A stretch of 64,000 nucleotides of DNA from Certhia americana (taxonomy: Eukaryota; Chordata; Aves; Passeriformes; Certhiidae). Positions within the stretch are counted from its first letter, which is position 1. The number at the start of each line of letters is the position of its first letter. The notes under the pieces are model-generated. The model had not been told where the DNA came from. It did not search any database and saw only the letters and a list, made by a program, of their open reading frames with translations. The stretch lies in contig CM031866.1 of the NCBI GenBank assembly GCA_018697195.1, positions 9,465,796-9,529,795 on the forward strand. The letters run 5' to 3'. Made by a program: the position numbers and the translations under genes. Shown piece by piece: positions 1 to 12,200 of the stretch.

Positions 1-43
1 TTATGATTGTAATTAATGAAGACATTCTTTCTTTTCTCTTAAG

Positions 44-222
44 AATGTTAAGCTGTCAGCTGAAGTAGAACCATTTATTCCTCAGAAGAAGGGTCCAGAA
101 ACACTGATGATCCCAATGGCGCTTCCTAATGACAGTGGAGGAATTAATGGCATGGAGCCAACTCCAATCCCTAGCTACCTGATCACTTGCTACCCATTTG
201 TACAGGAAAATCAATCCAACAG
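44..222 (+). CDS. SECISBP2L: SECISBP2L coding exon 2
   Basis: The exon is preceded by a pyrimidine-rich acceptor ending AAG and followed by a GTAATA donor. It opens in phase 0 with NVKLSAEVEPFIPQKK and ends in phase 2. The start codon is in an upstream exon that is not visible. Confidence 0.95.
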
Positions 223-3200
223 GTAATAAGTGGTTGTGATCTTCATGGAAGACGATCTGTTTTAAAATGAGTTGAAACTTGTAGGCTTGAGAGGAGTCAG
301 TGATTGTGGGCTATATATTCAGTTTTTTTGTTCATCATATTTAACCTTTCATGTATGAAGAGGAAGTTTCTCTGTCCTCAGTCCTTTACCTATTTTCCTC
401 ACTTTGGTTTTCTCCATTCATATTCTTTGTTGCCTTTTTTTTTCCTGGCTATGAAGATCTGGTACAAATCCCTCCCAAAAGAGCCTGCTGTGCTCTTGGA
501 TCTTCTAGGGCAGTCAGGAGATTTTCTCTCTGAATCTCTCATGCTTCTCTGAATGAAGCAAAGGTTTGGGTGTCCAGCTTGGGTTTTGCCATGGTGAAAC
601 ATGGCAGGTGTTGAAGCATGGCATGGTGCCCTGTAGCTGATTCTGATTCAGTATTGCATGTAGCTGTATCAGTTTTCTTCACATAATTAGTTAAACTATA
701 TTGCGTTTAAGGAACTACTTATAGAAGAACTGTTGTTTTTGAAGGAGTGATAAATTGTCTTTGAGAGGGGGAAGCCTTACTGAGCAGTTTCCTTTCTTTT
801 TTTTTTTAATAGACAATTTCCGTTATATAACAACGACATCAGATGGCAGCAACCCAGCCCAAATCCTGCAGGACCATACCTTGCTTATCCTATAATATCT
901 GCACAGCCACCTGTTTCTACAGAATATACTTATTATCAGCTGATGCCAGCACCATGTGCTCAGGTCATGGGTTTCTATCATCCTTTCCCTACGCCCTATC
1001 CTGCACCCTTTCAAACAGCAAATGCTGTAAGTACAGTTACTGCAGAATGCTCTGAGCGTCCCAGCCCGTCAGGCCAGGTCTTTCCATTGTCCACTCAGCG
1101 GAGCAGAAGCAGTAACAGGGGACCAGTCATTCAAAAAGTAAGTGTGCTTTTGCATAGGATAAGTAGAACTGTATAAAGATGTCTTTGCACAGGAAGCATA
1201 TATCTCATTTTCTATCAACTTTTTTTTTTGTGTGTGTGGTAATGTTTGAAAACAGCAACAGCAGTTACAGATGCACATAAAAAATAAACGTCCTCCAGTG
1301 AAAAACGTCGCCACTCAGAAGGAGACCAGTTCATCAGGTCCTGAGAACAGATCAAAGATTGTTTTGTTGGTTGATGCATCACAGCAAACAGGTAATTTGT
1401 TTTTTAAGTTCTGGGTGTATGAAATAACTAGAACTACATGCCAGTTGTCATCTTTTCCAAAATAGGGTGGACCTGATTTAGATGCAGTTTTTAAGGGAAG
1501 TCTTTGCAGCTCAAAAGGACAATGAAGAAAAGGTGCTGATGGCTGCAGATACCTACTCAGTACGTCACCTTATAATGTTGCAGTGACGTGGTACTCCTGC
1601 AGAGACTTTGCCAACTCTTGAAGGAGTTGGTTATCAATAACAGTTGGACCTAGACATAATTTAAATTCAATACTGTTTTAATGCAAAGACTGGCTTTTAA
1701 AATTTAAAATTTTTAAGGTTTGTTTTTATGATGTGTAGCTTTTTCACGTCTCTTATCAATTCCTGCACAAGTAATTTTATTTTTCTTGTTTCTTGAAGAC
1801 TTTCCTTCAGATATAGCCAATAAGTCACTTTCTGAGAGCGCCTCCACGATGCTTTGGAAGTCAAAAGGCAGGCGCAGGAGAACCTCTCACCCTGCTGCAG
1901 AGTCTTCCAGTGAACAGGGAGCCAGTGAGGCAGACATTGACAGTGACAGTGGCTATTGTAGTCCTAAGCATGGCAATAACCAGGCTGCAGCTATGGCTTC
2001 AAGAAATGCAGATTCTTGTGCAGTGAATGTATGTAAACGTAATTGAGTAACTTAACTATATTTGTAGCCTACCGACTAATGAAAATTACTAAAACAATTG
2101 TTTTTTTCCTTTTCAGGTTGTAGAACCATCAATAAATACAAGTAAGCATTGTCTTAACTGGTGAGCTGTTTAAAATTTGGCTGGGTTGCATTTGTATTTT
2201 TGCTTTACATACCTCTTGATCTACTTCAGCATGCTGCTCTAACTGATCAGATACTTCTGAGGATGTATCTTTACTGTGATTTCTGACCATCTCCACTAAG
2301 ACACCGGTTACTTGCTGAATGAACAAGTGTTTAGATATCACTAATAATTTATTACCAGCTGCCTTTCTTTAATGGATTTTAAAAAAGCTAGAGACTCCAG
2401 TGGAAGCATTCAGACCAAGCTGTGCTCCTGTTTAGTTTGTCCTTTGGCTTCCTTACCCTTTTGGGCTGCAGTTGATACCTACAGAGCCAAGGAGTTCTTA
2501 TTCTCTGTTTCAGAAGCACTGATACTTTTTAGAAGCTTTACATTTACCATGAACAAATAGTTTGATTAGTCTGGTAGTAGTAGGTAATTCCAGGGACTGC
2601 TATTTATGACAGAATGGAAATTGGTATGGATGTGAACCTGAGATTTCCTTTCTTACTGCTTTGTGGTGATCAATTCTTGGCAGTTTGAATGTTCCATAAA
2701 GGTGGCTGCCAACATCTGAGAATAGCTGCAGAAGTAAGTGTTGTCACAGGAGATTTAGACTTTCTCCAAGAACTTTATTTGTATCAGGATTGTGTTCCTG
2801 GTTCTGGTGGCATCTGAATCATTATGATATGTTTGGGATGCTAATTCAGTTTTTCATAGATGGCACTTCTCTTTCAGCTGGTATAGGTTGGGCTAATGTA
2901 AATTCCCAAGCAACTCAAAAAAAACCTTGGATTGAAAAAACTCCGACCTTTTCTAGAGGTGGAAGACAAGCTGAGCAAAGAAACAATCCACAGGTATGTT
3001 GTCAGTGGTTCTCAATTGAAGTATTCAGGGCTTCTTATAAAATGGGCGAATAAATTTGGAGAGAATTATAATATTAACATACAAAAAATATTTTGTGAAA
3101 ACAATATAGAAACTTATCCTTAAAGTCTAGTTGTACGTTTACTCATGTGCACGTTCCTGACTGGTATGTTTTTTGAGATAGCTCTTGTATCATATATACA

Positions 3201-6200
3201 TATAAAAAAATTTCATGTCCTTGACAGTCTTCTCCCTCTAGCCTGTGCTTTATATGTATCTACCTGGGAAGAACATTGCATATATCAAGCAGCCTGTGGA
3301 ATGATGATAGTGTGGGTGTAGAAAAGTTAGTTCAGAATGAGTTTTTGACTCATTCGCACTTCAGAAGAAAAAAATCATTCTCTGATGTGGTGGTGAACTA
3401 GAATCCTGTGTTCTCAATCCTGTTGTCTTCAGAACTTTCTTTATGCAATTTACATTAGCATACCATTTTTTTAAGCATTTTTTTTTTTCCAATAGCTTAA
3501 AATTCTTTCATGCTTAAGCTTGAATATCTTTCTGTGAGACTTCCTTCAAATGGGATGTGGTTTCTTTAATTAGTATGTGAGGAGACAGGAGAAGGTGGCC
3601 TTCCTAATTGTGAGGAATTTTATTGGGGCAGGTGGTCTGGAGGGGTACAAAGTACTGAAACATTTCCCTTTGTATAAATGTAGGTTTTGCTTGAACTCTG
3701 TTATTGCTGACAAGAAATCTGAGCTCCAAGTGGAAACTTTGTATAAAAGTGCCTGTTTGTGCAAATATATGTGAGCCAGCTTGGACTGTTTAGGTTTTTA
3801 AATGGAATTGTTAAATTGTCTTGAATCTTCCTGTTTGGTAACTGTGGTTTTATTATAGAAAGGAGCTCATGGATTCTTGTATCCTGGCAGTGTAGCAGTT
3901 CCAAATCTTTTTATAATCTGTTGTCAAATAAGAGGCTTTAGAAGCAACTATTGTTAGTTCATTGCATTGGGAGAGTAGGAAGAACCAGACTTTCTTTCAT
4001 CCAGTCACAGTTTAGACTGTAAATCTGGCAGTTATTTTAGATATTTAAAAACAAAGCTGGCACAAAAGGTTTTAAATGAGGTTGCCTCAGCCAAATTTAC
4101 TGTACATCAAGGCAGAATTGCCCTAGAAATTATTTTCTGTTGAAATTAAATTGGTATGAGGTCTGTAGGAAATTTCTTGAGAAATAGGTAAGTATAAATG
4201 TAAAATTTAAGTTATCCACTCTTTTTGCAAACCAGTCTTGCACATGGGTTTCCACCGACTGGTCACATAATAAACAGAAGAATGCTTTTACCACTGTGCT
4301 GCTGTCTCTGGCCTTTAGAGAACTGTGTGCGTGTTCATTGTCATAAAAAAAATGTGTTGAAAAGGCAGTAACTGCATGCAGAATAATTATGTAGTGGGAG
4401 AAGATTCTTTGGTGTGATCGTGGTTACAGACAGTTCCTGAGGGTTCATGGCTATTAGTCACCAGCAACTCCTGAGTTTCTTCATGTTTGGACAAAAGAAA
4501 CCTTTTTATTTAAGTTACAAATTTAAAGATGAATTGTCTTGCGGGGAAGGAATAATCTGGTACTGTCTGTAAAATTTTTGTGCAGGCTTTAAAAAAAAAG
4601 AAAACCAAGAAAACCCACGAGAAAGCCCCCCAACCCCCCCCAAAAAAAAATTCAGAACACCAAAGCACAATTTATCCTCTAAAAACTGTACCTAATTGCT
4701 ACTTAGCAGGCATGAGAAAGCTTTATGTACATGCACATACATAGCTTGAAAAATCAATATTACAAAATACCAATCACATGTTTTTTTCAGACTGGTTTCA
4801 GATGCAGAGACCACAGCACATCTTCAGAAAGAATGCAGAGTTTGCAGAAACGACATGAAAAACCTCTAGCTACAAGCCAGGCGAGCAGAGCAGAGCAGAG
4901 CCCTGAGCCTCTGTATTTTGAGGTACTGCTGTGTGAAGACTCTTTGCACATATTAGCAATGCCAGTTGTGTGTGGAGTAAGTGGTGTTCTCAGTGGGAAG
5001 CTACAAAACATCTGGCTCCAAGAGGTGTTTGGTCAAGGTCACTAATTTATTAGATGATCCTTTCATCGGGTACAGGAAGAGACGTGATTGGGAGTTGTGG
5101 GAAGTGCAGCAGTTTAGAATACTCTGTGGCTGACAAATAAGCAGCCTTCAAGTAACTTTTTCTGTTCACTTGTGAGTAGAAATTTGTATGTTTGCTGGTT
5201 TAGCCCCTCTAATTGTAATAGGATTTTTTTTGGTGTAAAAAAGAAAATTTTTCTATTTAGAAAATACTATTTGAATACAGAAATGCTTTCCTAATTTTTC
5301 ATTATTTTCTGTTAGTGTTACTTAATCCCTTCTAGCTTATGTGGGACTTAGGGATTCAATTTGTTTTTCTGCCTTAAGCAGTTTCAGTCGATGCTTCTCA
5401 GGTGACTTTGGTTCAATCCTTTTTATTCTTAATTTCTGTATTGTTTAGGATGAAGATGAGTTTCCAGAGCTAAATAGTGACAATGGCAGCAGCAAAAGTA
5501 GTAGCATGCAGCAAAAGATTTCACCCAAAGTAGTAAGTAATTATTTTCTTTTGCACAGCATAGTCTTTTGAGGCTATTTAGTTTGTGTAATTTTTTTATG
5601 AATCTCTGCTACAAGACTTATATTGGAGTAATTGTGATGATCTTGGGGTGTTTGTGTTACCAGCCTTGGATGCTAAAGAAATGCCAATTAAAATAAGTGG
5701 TGCAGGGAACCTATCTTAAAAAAAAAAAACAAAAAAAACTTGAGGATTTTTCTGTGCTAATGAAGTTGTAAGATACATGTTACAGACACCCAGTATCACA
5801 GGCTGCCTCAAGCTGGGACTGCTACATCATGATGCTTTCATGCAGACATCTCTTAAAACTGTTAAATCTGCAAATCTGTGGTAATGGTGTCGGTTTCTCA
5901 AAATAATTAGTTTCTGTAGTTTCTTTGATTTCAAACTGTATCTGCTTTGGAAAGTTGATGGAAAGGTACTTTTTTTAGTATGTGATCTGAAATATTTGTT
6001 GCAGAGCTGCCTATAGACTGTTTAATCTATTTGGCTGCTTTCCAGGAAAGCCAAGTCCTATGTGAAATCTTGGAGGGGGAAATTGTTTATTTAGTAATCA
6101 GACTGGGAAACCTTCTGAAGCCATAATTGGAGCTAAATAGAATAGCTTTCCCATACAAAAATGAAATACAAATAAGTTTTATTAATGACTTATTGACTTG

Positions 6201-9200
6201 TGTCATCTAGCTGTAATTAATTAGGATGTCATATTGGTAATCAAAGCCTTGGGTGACTTGATTTCTGAAATGCCCTGTATTTGGTGGTCTGGAGAGAAAA
6301 GTCTTAATTGTGGTTTTTTTTTACATTTTGTTTAAAATTCTAGTTGGATGACTTACCAGAGAATTCTCCAATCAATATAGTCCAAACTCCAATTCCCATT
6401 ACAACCTCTGTACCAAAGCGTGCAAAAAGTCAGAAGAAGAAGGCCTTGGCTGCAGCACTTGCAACAGCTCAAGAGTATTCAGAGATAAGCATGGAACAGA
6501 AAAAACTTCAAGTGTGTAGCACCCTGCCCACCCCCAGCACTTGGTCAAGAGGAGCATCAGTTACCTGTTGCTCCTCCTACTCTCTAGTAGCAGTAATTGT
6601 TTGTAAAGAATGTGGCAGGCACCATTTCTTTATATTTATTGTATGCCATGTTCCTGTTGTAGGAGGCTTTATCAAAAGCAGCTGGGAAGAAGAGCAAGAC
6701 CCCTGTTCAGTTAGATTTGGGTGACATGTTAGCAGCTCTTGAAAAGCAGCAGCAAGCAATGAAAGCTCGGCAGATCACCAACACCAGGCCTCTCTCATAC
6801 ACAGGTATTTATTTCCATGTGCCTGACAGTGCCTAAATACTTTTTGTGCCAACATGAATGTGATAGATCTGAGCATCTTAAATGTTTTTCTTTCTGTCAA
6901 GTTTTAGCTTTTGAACAGAAGGGTGATAAAAACCTGGAAAGATTATCTTTGCATTTCTCAGTATACGTGTGCTATCATCCTCTGAGCTGCAGTGGTGAAA
7001 ATCCATATAGAACTAAGGCGAAATGTCTTTGAAAAAGACCTGCTATTCAAAACTCAAGGCTTGGGTCCTGAGAGTAATTCAGTGCTGAAATGGATATGTG
7101 AAAGGAATATCTACTGAAGATATTATAAAATACTCTTTGTAAGAGAGTAGACCTATGACAGTGATACGGAGTTGATATATCCCTAGGATATTCTTCCCGT
7201 TTTTGCTGTTTATGGTTCAAGGTCTTCTGACCCAACGCTTTCTCAAATCAAATTTTTTTCCTTCAACTGTCTATTGTTTCTACCTTATGTTTTTACCATC
7301 CATAACGTCCAATGGCAATGAATTGTAACCTTACTACCTCCTGTGTGGAATAACTTTTTTTTCTGCTGTGTTTTGTTTGGGATGGAGGTCAGTCTTGGGG
7401 TTTTTTGGTGCTCTAACTCAAAATTTTGTTAGCTTTCACAGCCTTGGTATTACAAAAACTGAGCAGTCATTTCCCTTTTTCCTCTTCTGGTTCTTAGATG
7501 GCTGTCAGGTCTCTGAATAGTCCTAGTCTATTTAGTTAATTCTGAAAGTATCTTTTCTGAGAATCCATATTGATTTCTGTACCTTTGTATAGTTCTCCAG
7601 TATCCTTTTAAAAATAAGCTCAGGCATACACAAAATACTAGGTTATAGTTCCATCATGAATGTATACAATAGCTTAATTGTATTTTTCGCTATGCCTGTA
7701 TCAATGCAACATTAAACTAGCTTTTTTAATACTTGCTGCCAAATGAAGAATTGACATTTTTGTAATTACTTACTATAACCCTGCCAATCTAATTCCTGAG
7801 CTCTGGTATGTAGCCTGGAGTCCATCATTATGCACATAGTTACCATTTTTCTTCTGGTGTGTTGGTTCCTTTACCTGCTTTGAGTTGCAGCAGTGTTCAA
7901 ACATTACTTCAAGTTGGCAAGGTTATGTCAAACAAAGCTCAGCAAAGGACTGTTGGCATTTCCATTGGAGACAGCATTTGTTTTATTCTTTCTGGCAAAA
8001 GATCCACTTAACTACATGCTGCGCTCTCTCATCTGTTTTGTCCTGTCAACTGCACACATCTTTAACAACTGAAAATCAATGTTTGGATAAATATTTGTGA
8101 TTCATCTTCCCATAATCATTTAACTAATAAAGCTACATGTAGTCATTTGGGAGAGACCTCTTATGATTTATTGAAATAATTCCTGGAATCCACAGTTTCC
8201 TAAAACATGAGGCTAAGTTGAAGAAAGCTTAAAACCATCTGGAAGCAACAATATCTGATGATGTAATTTTCCTGTCATTATGAACTGCTTTTTTTCCAAG
8301 GAAGGAAAATCTACTTAGAGAATTCATCAGTGGAAATTCTGAAAACAGTGTTGAAATAAAGCTGACATATCTTTTGGTGAAACTAATATCTATCTTGTAT
8401 TTAGTTGGCAGTGCTGCTCCTTTTCATACCAAAGAATCTGCCAGCAGAAAGTCCTTAACAAAGGGACAGCCGTCTATGGGTTGCCTTAATCCTCTGGATT
8501 CGACTGCCCCCAAAGTGAAAAGAGGAAAAGAGAGAGAGATTGCAAAACTGAAACGCCCTACAGCACTTAAAAAGGTAAACATGCCAGCCTTGGAGTGTTT
8601 TGACCCACACTCATATTCAAAAATAATTTTTAAAAAAAATCCTGTTATTTTCTTAGTTGGGGACTAGTTCCCATGAGCATAGGACAAGGGAGTTATGAGC
8701 TTCTGCCTCCAGTTCCTGCGAAACTGATGCTGTCTCCTTTGGCTCTAGACATGTAACATAACTTTTATATCCACATAATCAGTTGAAGTTAATAAAAATG
8801 TATCTCAATACAGACTGCAAGGGTGTTTTCTTTTTTTAACTACAGACACTAGGACATTTGGGAAAGCTTCCATAGTTTTTTTCATTTGGCTGATTCCTAG
8901 TCTGTAGTGTAATGTAGTATGCTGACCTTGGTTTTTCCTACTCCTTTTTATAGAGATGGGTAAAGAACTTGAAGCAAACCCACAATTTTTGAGTAAACTT
9001 AGAAATAATTGCTTGCATATATCTATATTCATACACTCATAAATTGGGTATAATTGCAGAAGGAATAGAATATATATATTGAGATGAGAAGATAAAAGAT
9101 AAAAAAAGTGAGCCCTAAAAATGCAGGCCTTTTTCTGACCTACCCGTTATCTGAGTTAGAGGAATTCAGAAAATTTTCTGTTCAGAAAATTTTTCTAAAC

Positions 9201-12200
9201 TCTTTGTTATCAAGGCTTTTATGTTACTACTATTAAACATGATAGTAATACCAGTATATCCATGGCTACTTACCTTTGCACTTCATTTTCTTTTATAGAA
9301 AGGATTGTCTTTGAGGTGCTTAGTAAAGATGACTGGTATGCCTGCATAAGGTATTCTTTTACAGGCATGGGGATGAGGAATTGTTAATAAGTGAATACTG
9401 CATATCAGAAAGGAAGCTGTGAAAGTACTTAAACCATTGAAAGTGCTATTTATGTAGAAGTATGTATTGAGTATACCATCTGTAAAATGCTGCAGTGAAA
9501 TACTCTTTGTGATGAAAGAGGAAGCTGAAATGATTTCCAGGGTTTCTATCCTGGCATGAGTAGGAAGGTTCAGAACAACTCGCTTAACTTCATATTATGT
9601 TCTGTGAAAGGGATGTTTTTCTTTACAGGTATCTCTAATTTTCAGATGCTGATAGCTGTTGGTTTTCTTTCTAGATTATTTTGAAAGAGAGAGAAGAGAA
9701 GAAAGGCCGTTTATCAGCTGACCACAGCCTTCTGGGTTCTGATGAACAGAAAGAGGCTCATTTAAATTTGACTGCTGACCAGTCTCAGGAGCTGGCCTCT
9801 CAGGAAGGTTGGTCTCTGTACCTCTAGAAGCCCGTGACTTTACTAATCTGCTTATTTTCATATTTTGTCTTTCTCTTCTTATGCCACACAATTTATTGAT
9901 GTTATCTTTTAGCTTTCTTTGACTTTATGAAATACTAGTAATTGAAACCCTGTTCTAAAATGCCTTGTCTGTCCCTCAGTTGTGGGAGGCTCAGTACACT
10001 GGGTTCTCAGTACATGATCTCCTTACAGCATTTTAGTTACCATCTCAAGTGGATGTTTGCACCACATGTCAGAGTTGGTAGTATTTTTGATAAGCAAGCA
10101 AAATGTGACCTCTTGTCAACCATGCCGTGTTCATCACAGTAGTTTTTTATGATAAACAAACTGAAAGTTTTCTAGGTATAGAAGTTGCAAACTGTAAGTA
10201 GGGTTTTCCAGTTAGATGAACATGTCAATCAGCTGCAATGTCGGGATTTTTAATTTGCAGCAGCAGCAGCCCTGAGCAACTGAGAAACTCCAGAGAATTT
10301 TCCATGTCTTCAGCATGTTTGGGGCAGTGGGAGTGGGGGAAGGAGGTGTCTTGTCAGGATTCCACATAACTCTTCTTCATAACTCTTTCTTCTGAATGAC
10401 CTGTCTGACTAGAGTGGGGAAATCCTAGATATTCTAAGAATGAGTCAGTTGAGTATTTTATATATATAAATAGTAAGGAATTATTGGAAGGAGTAATAAC
10501 ATTTAAACAGTTTTATTCTTCTATTCTCTTAATTTCCCAAAATAAGCTCAATATATTTTTTAATGAATATTCAAAATTGCTTATTTATCCAGTCCATGCT
10601 GAGTGGTGGATGTGTGTTCAGTTTGTTTTCTCTCCTTTCCCCTACCCCTCCAGATGGGGAAGGAAGAGTAACAGTATTTTCAAAATGGAATTTGGACGAA
10701 GGGAGCAATAACACAAGAAGTGTGGGTCTGTTTCTTTTACATGAAAAATATATTTGTATTTTATAGTGTTTAAAAATTGCCTTTCAGAAACTGGTCTGAG
10801 TATGCCTAGTGATACTTCACTTTCTCCAGCAAGTCAGAATTCTCCATACTGCATGACCCCAGTGTCACAGGGTTCACCTGCTAGTTCTGGAATAGGCAGT
10901 CCGATGGCATCTTCTGCAATAACCAAAATTCACAGCAAGAGATTCAGAGAGTAAGAGTTTTGCTTTGTTAATATAAGTTCAAGGCTTGCACTTTCAGTCA
11001 CCCTTGTGTTTTAAGTGTGGGTAGATTTAGTAGACTTAAGAGCTTAATGAATATAAGCTTCCCTTTCAGAAATAGAAGGTTCTGCAAGTATTTTCATTTT
11101 TTTCCCCTAAATGGATCGCTTATGTTTGTACACAAACGTGTGTACATATATATGTACACATACTCACTTGAGACTTTCTGTGGTTGCCACAGCAAATAAG
11201 GAAGGTGGGAGTATTCTCTGAAAAATATTTTTTTGAAGGAAGGCAATATATGCTTTGGATGGGAAAGAAAGGAATGCTTAAGATTCTGTTATAATGCCTT
11301 TTAATGTGTTAGAGCATTTTTATTAATATATCTTTATAATGTAATAAATTAAGCAGAAGAAAATTGCTTGAGGTACTTATTGCAGTATTTGTATTTTTAA
11401 TGTTTTTGATTTGCTTCTTGAAGTAAGGGATATTACTACAAGTACAAATGTTTTAAGGATGTATTTTTAACTTAAAATTTGCAGTCTGATTTCTAAATCC
11501 TTTTAATGACTTTAGTCATTAAGTTCTGGTGAAGTACAATTATTTTCATTTGCAAAAATGAAAATAATGGGTGAAACCTTGGTTATACTGATATTTGTGC
11601 AGTAGCAATGCTGACACTTGCCAATGTTGTTTTGAATTGACAGATACTGTAACCAAGTTCTAAGTAAAGAAATAGATGAGTGCGTGACTCTCCTACTGCA
11701 AGAGCTTGTCAGCTTCCAGGAGCGGATTTACCAAAAGGATCCCACGAGAGCTAAAGCAAGGAGAAGACTCGTGATGGGGTTGCGTGAGGTTACAAAGCAC
11801 ATGAAGCTAAACAAGATCAAGTGTGTCATCATATCCCCCAACTGCGAAAAAATTCAGTCAAAAGGTATAAATGAGAAAAACAAGTGGTGTACTTGGCTCT
11901 TTTCAGTTTTCTTGTCCTGTTTAAGTGTGTTAATTAGCAAGGTTAGAAACATTTGTTACTGTGAATGATGTAATGCTTCCAGACTCCAACTGGGTAATTG
12001 CCATTCCACATTTATTCTTTTCTGCTCCATTCTGGAAGAAACTCGTTCATGAGGAGAGAAAAGAGAAAAGAAACCAGATATTGTAGAATTGAAGTTTATG
12101 GGTGTGTTATTTCATTCTGTGTTCAATACACCTTGCAGAGTCCTGAGCTCTGGATGCTCTTGAGGAAGATTCCTTAAGAGGGATGTGAATTGGTTAGATA

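Noticed and set aside
1466..1560. Possible extra SECISBP2L exon after 1465
   Set aside because: Acceptor- and donor-like sequences exist, but exon 4 joins exon 5 directly in frame and the segment matches nothing in the family.
6344..6724. 126-codon frame reading through from SECISBP2L exon 10 into the next intron
   Set aside because: The conserved coding ends at 6511 with a donor and resumes at 6663. The extra residues are intronic.
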